Part shown: piece by piece, positions 8,388 to 20,662 of the stretch
Layout of the letters: each line of letters opens with the position of its first letter
Numbering within the stretch: position 1 is the first letter of the stretch
Assembly: GCA_037367355.1 (NCBI GenBank)
Contig: CM074697.1
Span: forward strand, 2,728,001 to 2,792,000
Direction of reading: 5' to 3'
Source: Neoscytalidium dimidiatum
Lineage: Eukaryota; Ascomycota; Dothideomycetes; Botryosphaeriales; Botryosphaeriaceae
Length of the DNA: 64,000 nt
Notes under the pieces: generated by a model
Database searches by the model: none
Told to the model about the DNA's origin: nothing
What the model saw: only the letters and a program-made list of their open reading frames with translations
Made by a program: the position numbers and the translations under genes

Positions 8388-10754
8388 CTAGCGGACTGAG
8401 ACAGCTATATAAGCAGAGAACACCATCATCTCCCGCGAAAACGCATCGTTTGAACCGCTCATCACCTTAGACGCTGTTCTCTCCCGCTTCCGATTCGGGC
8501 AAATCTCTCCAAGCGGCCGGCGAGCCCGCACCTCCGCCCGCTCCAGGTCCGTCCACATCAGACCGCCCGTCCGCTCGTCCCACAGGGCGTTGCGCATCTC
8601 CGCGTCGTTGTGCAGCAGCCCCAGCCCGTGCAGCTGCCCCAGCGTCGCCTTGGCCCTTTCTATGAGAGCGACCTTGTTGTCCTGATTGATGAACTTGGAC
8701 AGCGGACGGCCCGCCCAGCTGAGGAACAGCATGTGCGTGTATGCTCCACCGTCGTAGAAGTAAGGAATCTCCAGACCCGTCAGGCCGATGCACACCGGCA
8801 CTGCCCTGCCCTGCGCCGCCGACGCGTGCTGATACATGCAACTTTCGTGCCGTAAGTGGCGCACGTTGTGCCCCTCCATCCCCTTGGCCACCAGCGTGTA
8901 GCCGTGTGACGATAGCCGCACTTTGAACAGCGCCCCCCGCGAGCCGCGCACGTAGAGAGGCTTGAAGTCGGCGTCGACGCCGGTATCCGTCAGAAGCTGC
9001 CGTCGTACGAGGCGGAGGAAAGTATCCGGCTTAATATGTCTTTTCCTGTGGAATTGGACGTTGGGGCAATGCTGATCGAGCGGCTCGCCGCGCACCAGCC
9101 CAAGTAAGCACTCGTGCGTGCAGTACGGCCGGTCCTCCAGTCGTAGCTTCGGTGTCGTTGACTTCGCGGCTGCCGTCGTCGCCGCCCGAGACGTGCCTTT
9201 ACCGGCGGCACTCCGTTTATCCCCTTGCTGGCGACGAGACGAACCCTGTCCGGTCTGGGAACGCGTCTTGCGTTGTGGAGTTGGCGATGGTGCCATGCTG
9301 TGACCCCAACCGTCTCCGTCTCCGGCGTCGTCATCATCATCATTATCATCGTCGTCGTCGTCGTCACGCTGCGCCCCCGCTTGGTCGTCTATCGGTAAGC
9401 ACTGTGACCGCGTCTTAACACGTGAGCCGCCCGAGGCTATCCAGCGCGAGGGCCGGTACGAGAACGTCTCGCGCGTTTTCTTACGCTCCGTTTCTGGAAT
9501 ATTCTTCAAGACGTCTATGTACTCGACCACCCATGTGTCCAGCGACCGCCTTGCAATTCGCTGCCATTCTTGCGGTGGCGGCGGCGCAGTAAGAGCACGG
9601 AGGACGAAGGCGGATATCTGCGCCACCGCTGTTCGCTGGACCCCATACTCGTCGTCTTTCTGTACGTCGACGCCTGGAATGCTGACGTAGTAGAGAACCG
9701 TGACAGGATCGTTGGGAATATGCAGGAAGACGATGGCGTCGCCGGTAAACAAGTAGCCGTACTGGACTCCTTTGTCGATCATGTACGAGAAGCATTGGGT
9801 GACGACTGCCGCCAGCAGCCACTTCCAATAGAAGTCTCCGCCGTTGCCCTCCTTATCGATGACATCCCGGCCTGGCACGATCGTGCCGCTCAATCCGGCC
9901 GTGATCGCCTCTCGCGTTAGCTTGTGCGGTGCCTTGTACTCGATCGCAACCGCTGGGCTGCTTAACCCGTCTTCCTGCCGGTGTATGCAGAACTGATCCG
10001 CCCGACCACCGCCCTTTCCCCTCCGTTCCGGGGTCGCTGGCCTGGCAGAGGTGGCTCTCTGATTGCTGCGAGACGCGTCGCTGATAGACATGCGTCCCAT
10101 CGCTTCGTCGACCGTCGTCGCATCCAACTGGCCGAGGTTCGTGTGGCTTTGGAACGATACCCTTCCCCGTAGTCCAAATTTCTCTCGCAGGGTTCCGTCA
10201 TTGAAGATCTCGTCCACAATATTCTGTACCGGCTTCTCCACTGCCGAGCGCGCAAAATGGCGCAGTAGTTCTTCGCTGTCGATCGGGTCCATAGTTCTGC
10301 GGATGTGGTCCAACTGGTGCGTCGAGGCAAAAGCTCGATTCGATGCGAAAGCCGGGCTGGCAGAGAGCTCGGCCCATATCTCTAACGGATGGGTCGGGAA
10401 CGTATCCCAGGGGATAATTTGGTTGGGGTAGAGTCTGCCAGCAGGCTTGGTAACGTCACCTTGGGTAGTGAGCTTTTCGTCGTCGGTGATTTTGAGGGAA
10501 AGGAAGATGTTGTGGCAAGCCTGTAAGAATTCGGTGAGCGTCGTGTTACGATTGATTGCCTCTGCTTGTTCTCGTCGCTGTTGCTCTTCCTCCCGGCGCT
10601 GCTGCTCAGCGATTGCTTTGGCCTCTGCCTCTTCGCGCTGTCGCGCCGCGGCGGCTGCCCGCGCCTCTGCTTGCAGTTCTCGCGCTTCAGCCTCCTCACG
10701 TCGCTGTTGTTCCTCTCGGAGTTGTCGTCGAAGTCGCTCGAGTTCTGTCTCCAT
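8388..10754 (-). CDS. Coiled coil, PD-(D/E)XK nuclease-like and protein kinase-like fusion
   Basis: An intronless gene of 788 residues, ATG at 10754. Residues 1-66 are an Arg/Glu/Gln/Ala-rich coiled coil. Residues about 70-440 look like a restriction-endonuclease fold: Asp253 in ADQF, then IEYKAPHK with Glu272 and Lys274, and a following TQCFSYM with Gln320 and Tyr324. Then comes an acidic run (Asp464-Asp476), a basic Ser/Thr-rich linker, and a Cys/His block CTHECLLGLVRG...HCPNV (545-565). The C-terminal kinase-like domain has RGSRGALFKV (603-612), Lys624 in LVAKG, Glu637, HNDAEMRN with Asp717 and Asn722, and TDLERA with Asp736 in the DFG position. All key residues of both enzymes appear intact. 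Similar nuclease-kinase pairings are known among Crinkler-type eukaryotic effectors; a role in conflict or genome defence is inference. It sits beside two other kinase genes and an AT-rich island. Confidence 0.8.
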   Translation of the reverse strand: METELERLRRQLREEQQRREEAEARELQAEARAAAAARQREEAEAKAIAEQQRREEEQQRREQAEAINRNTTLTEFLQACHNIFLSLKITDDEKLTTQGDVTKPAGRLYPNQIIPWDTFPTHPLEIWAELSASPAFASNRAFASTHQLDHIRRTMDPIDSEELLRHFARSAVEKPVQNIVDEIFNDGTLREKFGLRGRVSFQSHTNLGQLDATTVDEAMGRMSISDASRSNQRATSARPATPERRGKGGGRADQFCIHRQEDGLSSPAVAIEYKAPHKLTREAITAGLSGTIVPGRDVIDKEGNGGDFYWKWLLAAVVTQCFSYMIDKGVQYGYLFTGDAIVFLHIPNDPVTVLYYVSIPGVDVQKDDEYGVQRTAVAQISAFVLRALTAPPPPQEWQRIARRSLDTWVVEYIDVLKNIPETERKKTRETFSYRPSRWIASGGSRVKTRSQCLPIDDQAGAQRDDDDDDDNDDDDDAGDGDGWGHSMAPSPTPQRKTRSQTGQGSSRRQQGDKRSAAGKGTSRAATTAAAKSTTPKLRLEDRPYCTHECLLGLVRGEPLDQHCPNVQFHRKRHIKPDTFLRLVRRQLLTDTGVDADFKPLYVRGSRGALFKVRLSSHGYTLVAKGMEGHNVRHLRHESCMYQHASAAQGRAVPVCIGLTGLEIPYFYDGGAYTHMLFLSWAGRPLSKFINQDNKVALIERAKATLGQLHGLGLLHNDAEMRNALWDERTGGLMWTDLERAEVRARRPLGEICPNRKRERTASKVMSGSNDAFSREMMVFSAYIAVSVR

Positions 10755-11164
10755 CTTGAAAGATAGTCTTGAAGGTTATCCAATGCGTAGTAGTTTACAT
10801 ACACTCCGGAGACAGCGGCGCGAGCTCGGCTCCTTACAGAGATGTGCTGTGCAAGCACAGACCAACTATCAACACGCCGTTGCCCGGCCAGCTGCAGATT
10901 ACCTGCCGAGACCGCCCAACCCCATCTCTCAACACTTTCAAGCATCCCCCAGTCTGGACAGCCGATTGCAGATCCAAGCTCGCAACACCTTATCACATCA
11001 CGCACATACAGCTCTTTTCGCTCTTTTCAATTGTTCGTTCGCACTCCGCTATCCAATCATGAGTATACATGATTTCGTAACGCCGTCACCAATGCAAGGG
11101 GTATATCTGAGACACCGTCGCAAGCCGCGAAAAAAAAAAAAAAAAGACATCTTACACACACCGA
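10755..11164. other. Intergenic spacer with an A15 tract
   Basis: Promoter side of the nuclease-kinase gene and 3' side of the sugar transporter, both on the minus strand. The only notable structure is a poly(A) run near 11110-11124 on the plus strand. No gene seen. Confidence 0.5.
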
Positions 11165-12935
11165 TCACACCTTCACGTCCTGCACCAGCTCCTCCGCGCG
11201 CCTTGCGCCGCCGCTCCTGACCACCTCGGCCATGATCTCCCTCTCCTCCTGGGCCGAGTTGTCGCCGAACACCTCGTCCATCTGCTCGAGCGTCCGGCCC
11301 TTGGTCTCCGGGACGAGGTAGAAGGCCCAGAGGGCGGCGAGCAAGCACCAGGCGGCGAAGAAGACGTAGGTGCCGAAGCCGGCGTCCTCGATCATCGTGG
11401 GGACGATGACGCCGATGACGAAGTTCGAGATCCAGACGGTCGCGGTGGAGAGGGCGACGCCCTTGGCGCGAGTGCCGTTGGGGAAGACCTCGCTGGGCAG
11501 GGCCCAGGCGAGCGGCGAGTAGGAGACGCCGTACGCGAGGATGTAGATGTAGGCCATGGCGATCGTGGCCCAGCCGCCCGCCTTGTGGGCCGCCCAGTTG
11601 TCCGAGTACATGCCGACGAGGACGCTCATGATGATGTAGGGGGTGGCCATGCCGAGGGCACCCCAGATGGCGAGCGGGCGGCGGCCGACGCGGTCGATGA
11701 TGAAGAAGCAGATGACAACAGCCACGAGCTGGCCGATGTTGAGGGTGCCGGAAAGGATGAGGGACATGTCGTCTCCCTGGCCGAGAGAGCGGAAGAGGAT
11801 GGGAGCATAATAGATGAAGCCATTGATCCCAGAGAACTGCTGGAAGAAGGCGACACCGACACCGATGGCAGTACGCTTCCAGCTCTTCCTCCTGAAGAGA
11901 TCAAACCAAGTGGCAAGTTCAAGCTTGATCCCCGAGAGGCCAGGGTGATTACGCTCGACGAGTCTCTTTTGGAACTCGACCTCGGTCATAATGGCTGAGA
12001 ACTCTTTCTGGATACGCGAATCGGTCGGGGGGAGGCGGCGAAGTTGAGACAAACTCTTCAGGCAGTCTGCGTCACGGCCCACCAGTCCGAGCCAACGGGG
12101 ACTGTAGGGGAAGAGATGGATTCCAGTGCCCAGCAAGATCGCACAGACCATCTGCAGGCCAAAAGGAAGGCGGAAAGCAATTTCACCTTCCATATATCTG
12201 GCACGGTGTTAGCGATGCGCATAGTGCGATGCCGGAGAGCGACTTACTGGGTGCCATAAGTGATCCAGTAGGAAATGACGACACCAGAGACAATCGAAAC
12301 AGATTCCAACACAAGCAGACCACCACGAAGGTTGGGAGGCGCAATCTCGGAGATGTAGAGAGGAGCACCCTGAGGAACAGTGAGCGTGGGCGCCTTGCAG
12401 TAGGGCGGGATCCTTGACTTACCAATGCCAGAGTACCAACGCCAATGCCACCGAAGAAGCGGCCGAAGACGAGCAGGCCATAGTTGTGCGCAGCAGTCTG
12501 GATAATAGCGCCAATGCAGAAGATAACGACGACGACGCTCAAAGCCCACTTGCGGCTGATCTTGTCGGCCAACCAGGGCATGACAAAGCAGCCCAAGAAG
12601 GCACCAAGTTCCAACATGGCAGTCATCAGACCAGTCCAGAATCCCCCGTCCCTCAACCGTGGGTAAGTGTCGAGGAACTGGGGCATGACGTTGATGATGG
12701 AGATGACGCCCTGGTCATAGCCGAAAGAGAAGCCTCCGAGGGAGGCAAGGAATGCAGCTCCGAAGACGAATGGCGAGTCGACCATGCCACGAAGTCCGCC
12801 GCGGCCATAAGAGATATCCTCAGCAAGGAGATCAGGCAGGTCCACGGTGGGGATGTTCTTCACGGCGTTGACGTCCTCATGGTGCTCGATGAAGCCGGCG
12901 GAGAGCTTGCCGCTGTCCTTGTCTGAGGTATCCAT
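11165..12935 (-). CDS. MFS sugar (hexose) transporter
   Basis: A plasma-membrane sugar:proton symporter of the major facilitator superfamily. Three exons: 12935-12423, 12369-12248 and 12197-11165, joined by GTAAGT-donor introns, giving 555 residues. The usual length of the family is 500-560. Landmarks: GGFSFGYDQGVISI in the first membrane segment, FGRFFGGIGVGTL, GAPLYISEIAPPNLRGG after helix 4, FFQQFSGINGFIYYAPILF in helix 7, DRVGRRPL in the loop after helix 8, and PETKGRTLEQMD after helix 12. Twelve membrane segments fit. The start is the first ATG in frame; upstream in-frame codons lack ATG. A TATAAA and two candidate CreA (SYGGGG) sites lie upstream, which fits carbon-source control. The exact sugar cannot be named. 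Confidence 0.93.
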
Positions 12936-13054
12936 GGCGACTGGATTGGAAGAGGAAGCAATTGACTGACGAAACACGGAGTGTGGATTGACTGGTGGCT
13001 AGTCTTGGAGCTGCCAAGTGAAGAGCAGAAAAATCGGGAAGAAGACCATAGACT

Positions 13055-13179
13055 TTATAATGGCGTCTGGGGCGACGGCGGCATGCAACGGCATGGCGTT
13101 CGGACTGCAGGTTTGGCTGACCCTGCAGGCCGTGCGTCAGTCCGGGGCTCCGGACTAGGTCATCATCCGTGATCTGGGG
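13055..13179 (-). promoter_or_regulatory. Sugar transporter promoter: TATA box and two CreA-type sites
   Basis: On the minus strand TATAAA (13060-13055) lies 120 nt before the transporter ATG. CTGGGG on the plus strand at 13068-13073 and 13174-13179 matches the SYGGGG core bound by the carbon-repressor CreA/Mig1. Sites are seen; function is inferred from the transporter downstream. Confidence 0.35.
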
Positions 13180-16100
13180 ATGGTAGTGTGGAGACAGCTG
13201 GAGGGGGGGGTGGTGGGCTAGAGGGCGGCGTTCAGGCTGGATCCCCAAGTCGGAAGCCCATTCCCGTTAGGGCGAGCTCTGGTGAGAGCTGTGGAGCATA
13301 ATTGCCTTTAGGGACCCAAACGGCATCTGAGCGCGGGCGCATGGAGGAACGGGCTGACTTGCCATGCGAAATGGGCGTATCAGAGCGCGCAGATTAGCTG
13401 AAGATTTACAGAGTCAAAGGCCGACGTCAGAGGCGGCAGAAAGAGGAATGCCGCCGAGCGGTTTCGCCGCCCGGGGCACTCACTCACTCACTAGTACTAG
13501 TTGCTCGGGCCACGGCAGCCTGCCTGCCTACTACCGACACATCAAACGCCAGACCCGTCCCACAGCCCGGCCTTACTCTCACCCACAACCGCCCGACGAG
13601 GCCGACGTCATCATCTCTCTTCCCCGTGGGCCTCCTCGTGGAGCTCTCCGCGGCTATCTTGCGGATCGGGGCGCATTGGTCCACTCTGTCTGCGTTCCCC
13701 GCCCATTGCAGCTGCTCTCATTGGCCTCGCCGCATCACGGGGTCGCTATCACAGCAACGCGCCCATGGTGTTTTGCTGGCATGGCAGCAACCAGCAACCA
13801 GCAACCTGCAGGGCAGACGACCGTTTCAAGGCTGCTACCGGCCTGCAAGCCTCGTGTTTTCAGCCGCACAGGCCTCCGCGTCGACCAAGAACCAAGGCGT
13901 CCGATGCCGCGTCGTCTGCCGCACGCCGCTTCGCCCTCTCACTGGTCATCTGTCCACCGTCACCGCCCGTCGGTGCGCCTCCCGCCCAAGCCTCCAACCT
14001 TGCTTAGACGCCCGACCGCCCGACCGACCGACGTCCGCGTCATTTCCAGCTTGCCCTGCCCGGTCACCTTACTCGTAACCCACTTCGCGGCTCCCTACTA
14101 CGTAGCTGGCCACCAGAACGTCACGTATCAGCCAACATCGTGAAGTCAAGTTTTGCCTCTTCATGTCTCTGCACTGTCATCCATTTGCCAGGTTTCCAGT
14201 CGGCAAATCGCGTGTTCGTCAGCCTCGGCTTTTGAGCGGGCCCCGGCCACGCTTCCGCCTCACGCCGAGCCCAGCATGGCCATGATCGGCTTGCTGATGC
14301 CCGACATCCTTGTACCTGCGTCCTCTATTATCAACCTCGTCTCCCACGCTTTGCATTGACTTCTCCGGTTTACGGGCTGCGACCTTTGATCTTGTTACTC
14401 CATGCATCTATATCCGCGCACATCCCGTCTACGCGCGCTATTTTCTCATGGGCGGAAGAATGCTCAAGCTGACGCTCCATTTTACTCCGCCATCTCCGCC
14501 ATGAAATCATACGGGATCCCCTTTCCGTACGTACCAGCACATCAATCTGATGCCATAAACGGCGAGTACGTGATCTTTCCCTCCCTTTGATATCCTCCAA
14601 GGCAAACCAGGACCCTCCCCGAAGCTTGTGTAGCATCCAGTGCCCCAAGAATGCTCCGCTCTTGCTCCCGTAGCCGTTACAACCTTTTCGCCTCGATTGC
14701 TCTGCTTAGCCACCTTTCCGGTTCTTCAAGAAAGCCTCCCGGCGCTTTAGTCTAATGGAGCACATTGATCGACTGAATTAGCCACCGACGCTCCGTCCTG
14801 GCCCGCACTCTGCCCCAATCGGCCTTTTCCTGCCGGCAGCCTTCATGGCCTACTAGACGAGCGAGTCCCAACATATGCAACGCGCCCAATCCGCCACTTT
14901 AATGCCGGGTGCTTCCTTTTGCCGCCATGATTCGATGGTATGGAGAAGTATCGCATCGAGAGTCCAGAAAACGAGGCCCAGAATGCGAAGTGACGACGAA
15001 AATGCCGCGCCTCAAAACGGCCTTTCCCTTGCACCAGCAAAGACCGAGCAAGTACGACGTGCCAACCCGGTCAGACTGCTTGCGGCGCAGTGCTCGACCC
15101 AACCAGCCAGCAGGGGACCACCAAGCCAAGCTCTGCCCAGACCCCGGTCCACTCATGCGGACATCACCGCGATATCTCGGCCTTCCTACCATGCCGCCAT
15201 CCGACCTCAACCGGCAAACTCCCTTTGGTTGCATTGCTCACGATGGACCCATTCACATTGTTGCTAGTGCCATGCGGCTGTCTCCACTGTTGCGGCGCTG
15301 AGTGCGTTTCTTCCTTTCTTGTGTCAGTGTTCGAGATCTCTAGCATCCTTGCGCTGAGTCGGAATTTACTTTCCCTCGCTTCTCAGAGCGGCGGGGGTCG
15401 CTCCTTCGCGAGTGTTTCCTCGTGTGTCTATCTTTTATCTCAGATGTCAAGGATCCTATGGCGGCGAGTGCTCCATGCGACGTGTCTAATTCACCGAATA
15501 AGGGAATCCGATGAACAACTAGATGTGTCGGAGTTTGGTGCGGGACTCTGTGTGAGTACAACACACACCCTCGGTATGACTAGCCCGACAAACGCCTCAG
15601 CTGTGGCAAACATTGTATCTCTGTAACCCCATTTTCAGCTCCTTCATGACACAATCTCATGACCACCTGTCCTGCCAACGTTCGTTGCCTCTGAAGTTCG
15701 CCAGCGGTCGCTGACTGCCCCTTTCTCTATTTTCCTTCGCTTCGGTACGGCAGCCGGTCATGGCATGATCCGCCGGCAGCAAAAGATCCTCCGTCACACT
15801 GCGCCTCATACGAACTTGTTATTGTCATGCTGTATGTCTCTATTGCTTTAGCTGACACGTTCCTCAACACCGGGGTCACGAGGATTTCATCATCTCCAAC
15901 AATCCATACCCGAATCCTACAAGATTGTCAGTCAATGGCGTTGTGCGTCTGTTCGAGAGCATATTCCGCACGGGATCAGCAGCTGGAATTGCACTCTAAC
16001 GGCTGTGCTCCAGAGCAGACAACAGAGCAAGCTCGAAAAGTATGAGACATTGTCGGCTTTGTCGAACAAGCCCCTCGCACTACGCCATGCCACTGAGCGC

Positions 16101-19100
16101 CACGATGAGCAGGGCAAACCCGAGCACAATCGCAGAGATATTGGGAGCCGTGAGAAGGTCAGGACGCCGAGGTGTAGCCATAGCGCGATCAGGCAACCTC
16201 TGTTAGGTATGCATGCACACGAGCGCGGCAATTCTGTCCCGCTCGCGCATTTGTGACCGTACTTGATGCCACCACTGTCGAACTATCATGGATACGTCCT
16301 TCGAGACGCCTGGGTTTATAAGCATGCTATCCCTCGTTTCAGTCTTCAAGATCAGAGGCCGTGTCGCTTTCCTCGCACTAACTGGAACGTCCATGCCACT
16401 TTCCCCCGTTACGCCTCCCGCTGGAACTGGCGCCCGCTGCTGCACCGCGGGTGGATTCCGACCGCCGCATCCAGGACGAGTGTAATTGCAGAATGCGTAA
16501 CGCTAGCTGTCACCAGCAATCGAACAGCACAATATCCTCATCAATCCGGATGGATGCGTTCCAGCATATTGGAATGCTGTTGGCAGCCTTCTCCTGAGCA
16601 CTTTTGCTTCGGTGCCAGACGAGCTGTCGGACGAGGAAATATGGAGGGGAGAGGCCCGCATATAACAGAAGAAAAAAAAGCCCATGTGGATGATGGAGTG
16701 CCCAACGCCTCAGCCAGGAGGTACGCTGTTGGCAGTCAGTCTTGGAGTTTGGCGGAAACTTGTCTCTGATCTGCTACGTGTTAAGTAGTCTTGAGAGGTC
16801 ACTGTCGTAGTGAGTGGCGTGCCTATTAATTATATCATGGGACATTTCTACGGGCTTGTGCAACAAGGCATGTGCTCAGGGAGAAAGAAAAGAGAAGAGA
16901 GAGAGGAGACAAGCGGCGCAAATCTCTCGTTCTTCTTTGGGCTTAAGTAGGGCATTACGCGTGCGTGAGGCGCCAGCGCTCTTCCCGATTCCGGGCAGGG
17001 ATTATGTAGTGGAACACGCATGACGCGCTGCTGCAGTTGGGATTTCAACAGCTCGAGATGCGTCGGTGTTCCCGTCTTCAGAAGCCACGCTCCGCCCACA
17101 ATCATTGAAACTACTGATTTTTGCGGCCTTTTCCTAACGTTGATCGCAGAGAGACCTGGGATTTGCCAGGAAATACAAACACGTATTCCGGCGGCATTGC
17201 ACCGTCCTCGATGCCGTCATTTTAATAAGATAACGAAGGAGCTCCTCACGGAAATACGACGGTGCAGACGTTTCTGTCCACGAGGGTAGCGCTATTTTGA
17301 AGTGCCCATGGAATCTTCCTAAATGTACTGCTTGGTTGAAAGATACGTTCTAAATCAATAGGAAGCATGCAGGTACTGAATCGTCTTCCAACAACTGGTC
17401 TTGATGCCGTTCAGAACGTGGAGCCCTCATCACAAGCTCTCCTCGACTTTCTGCTAGTTAGCCTACGTAGCGGTCTCAATGACACTCGATCCGCCACCCT
17501 GTTTGTCCGGGCACGCTGCGGAATTGTGGTTACGAGAACATGAATTAGACTCATGGGGTCCAAAAGGCCATCGCAGGCCTGATCCCTTCGAACTGAGACA
17601 GCACCCAATTACCTCAGCTTTTACGAGCGGGTCGCAAAACATGTTCCTTCGCATCCTTGTTGTGGGTTGCATGAGATACACGGTGGATTCCGAGTTGCTG
17701 ATTTGAAGCAAGACAAGGCTTCACCATGTAAAGATGCCCCTGCCGATGGTCACACTTTCCAGATGCTTCTCTGCAACTTTCTCAATCCTCGTAACCGGAA
17801 GAGAGAGAAAAAAAAAAGTGCAACCCAACACAGCGTCAGGCACAACATCATCCCACCCCAACCGCAAAGGGCAAGAGCGCAACCAGAGGCCTTACAAGCA
17901 TCTCTTCCAAACCCGCGGAAACCGCAGAGCAGGCAAAACCGGGGAGAGACGTCATCCGCGCCCACGAACCCGTCACTTCGAGAATCAGACTTGCTGCAAG
18001 TGATTGATGCAGCTCACTTTCCTCAATCTCTCCCATTACTCATTCCCCCTTCCCAAAACAGCAAGCGGCGAGAAGGTACGCGCACGCGGGCCAACCTTCC
18101 CCACGTCAGGCATGTCCGTCCCTTCGGAACAACCACCGTCCTCCCTTCCCCCCACTCCCCCCCACATTTTTCCTCGTGCGCACTTTTCTTTGCTCCTCCA
18201 CCCCCTCTTCTTCCCCGTTCCCCGCGGGGAAACCTTCCCCGCAAAATCTCACCCAGATGCTTGGCAAGTCTCCCATCCGTACCATCGCCCCAGCCCTCCG
18301 GGCTAAGTTGTGCGGGTACGCCCGGAAACGGGCGCCGCGCCGTGCGCGCTCTCGGTGATCGCGCTGCGTTCGGTAACCGGTTGCAAGGAAGGCGCTGCGG
18401 GATCCGCTGTTGACGCGAGCCAGATCACGCCCGCTGCGGCTGCTCGCTGCGCGCAGGCGGCGGCAACCGGGGGGTGAAGGCGTCAGAAAGCGTCGGATAA
18501 CGGCTTCTGGGCGGCGGGTTCGTATCATGCCTGTGTTAATGCTGTGGAGTGGAAGAGGGCGCGCGGGATTGCGGCCTTTTGCGGCTTTTCCTCCTTCCCC
18601 TTCTCCTCTATTGGATGTTTTTTGGGCTTCTGGAGGATTTCTTCGGCGTTTGAAGTCGTTCCGGAGCCGTTGGACATGATGGGAAGGGCACGCGGTGGAG
18701 AAACACGGTCTCGCGGGCTTTCCCTGGACGTTACGCCGCCTCGCGTGCTTTTGATGTGGATGATGTGAGGTTTCGCCGAGCTGGTCTCAGATGAGGACTT
18801 TGCTTCCTCCCTTTTTGCTCACCGTTCTCTTTCACTGTACCTTTGTCGGTCAGTTCTCTCGGACCCCAGAGATTTCTTTGATCATACACACAACACTCTT
18901 CACAAGTATGGTACCACTTGAGTCCCAGTAACCGTTTCTGCTCAGTACAAATGTTGTTAAAAGCTGATACCTATTAACATTCAGTCCAGAGACAAGACCG
19001 ATAGTCCTCCTCGTTGCACTGCTACGAGTACGCAAGTGTTCTCCTACAATGATTGCTTCTCAACCGCCATTTTGGCGAGCGTTTAACTTGGGCAAAATGA

Positions 19101-20639
19101 GCTACCTTGCTCGAAATAGTTACCTTTTATCAGATATCCAACATGGCGAAAGACTAAGGCCTTGAAATGCGCCGGTTTGAATTTGGCATCTCCTCCCATC
19201 GTATGCGAGCCACAAATTCAGCGCTTTGGTCCGAAGGGCTCGGTAACTTCTGACCTTTCCGCAACCATTAGCAAGCTGACCGAACACTGCAATGCAACGG
19301 AATGTAGCGCAAGACCCAGACGCGAGGCTATTACGTATAATGCGAGCAGCACTGATATTCCCGTCCTGACTTCGATCCAGTACTCGAAAATTGAAAATCC
19401 TACTATCTCCTTTTCCCTGATATGACCGTGAAGAGAGCAGCCCCCAAAACACTGTAAGGAGCACTGCGATCTGGATAAATGAACGAGCCCGCGACATCTT
19501 GAAGACGCAATATACGACAAGTTCTTCCGCCTAATCGCGCTGCGACGACCTTGTCAACCGGTACATCACCCGGACACTGCCCGATCCTGGCTTCTCCCGT
19601 TAAAAAAACAAAAAGGCACTTTCCGGAATATGGTCCAACTTTTTGCAGAAGCTTACCACATACTCTTCAAGGTCAACCTTCGAAAATTCGTGCTCGTAGG
19701 TCTGTTTGGACTCCAAGAGTCCAGGAGAGAGACGCGTCTTATAAAGTCTTCTGGCGGATGCCCTCCACAACACGACGCAGCCGGCTTAACATAAAACCTC
19801 TCCCATCTCCTGACAGTGTCAAGTTGAGAAATCCGAACAACGGCGTCCATTCCCCTATGGTAAAACCTTGATGTACCCAAATCTTCGCATCTTATTCCAG
19901 ATATGCCTTTCCTGTTCCCGGATTATCCACAACAGCGGCCTAGATCTTCAAGAACACAAAAGTCACTTTCATATGTCATCACACATCCTCATCCGGAAAT
20001 TCAGCACGGCGCCTGCGAATCACGTTGCGAGGCCGAAGACCTCACGCGAGTCGTAGCGGTTGTGAATGAACCAACTAACGCGCCGGATCGACGTTCATCC
20101 AGTCTGTTGAGCTACTATTGTCGGGGCTGGCGGTAGGAAGTCCTTCAGTCCCCCTACAGATGCTTCATGTTCTAGATGATATGTCCTGGTGGACCCGCTT
20201 CTGGAAAATTGAGCAATGGAGTGCCACCCCAACCCTCCGAGATGTCTACTGTGCCGCCACGGCTCATCGATCCCAGGTAATTGCGAATGTCCGAGTCTTG
20301 GATTTGCGCTGGCATTCTCCGAAGTCCGTAGTGCTGCCCTTGGAATCTACCCACCCATTATTCCCAACCTAAAGTATGTCATTGCTCCCGTTAAATGTGT
20401 AGCTTTTGACAAGCTCGAATGGATATGGAACTTCATGTGGCGTAATGTATCTCTTGAATAAACCATTCGAGCAAACCCTTTTACCGTGCTTGATTTCATC
20501 ATGCGACTTGGCGTATAACAACGTGAAACTTTTGAGGAAAACCAGTCGGAAAGTTGGGAATACAGAAACTACGGATATTTCTTTTTCTTGTAGCAGACGC
20601 ACTTAAAGGGGACTACGTAAAAACCATGACTCAACGTCT

Positions 20640-20662
20640 GTTTTTTTTTTTAAAAAAAAAAG
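20640..20662. repeat. Back-to-back poly(T)/poly(A) tract
   Basis: About 11 T followed directly by 10 A, forming a perfect self-complementary run. A near copy, T11-G-A11, lies at 38266-38288. Confidence 0.6.

Noticed and set aside
13364..14143. 259-codon plus-strand open frame upstream of the sugar transporter
   Set aside because: The C-rich sequence is open in all three frames; the translation has no domain and resembles reading of composition.
15090..15626. 178-codon plus-strand frame in the gene-free stretch
   Set aside because: Begins without a convincing start, has no domain, and has competing open frames on both strands.
17667..18413. 248-codon plus-strand frame in CT-rich DNA
   Set aside because: Low-complexity Pro/Ser/Arg translation, overlapping equally open frames, no splice or start context.
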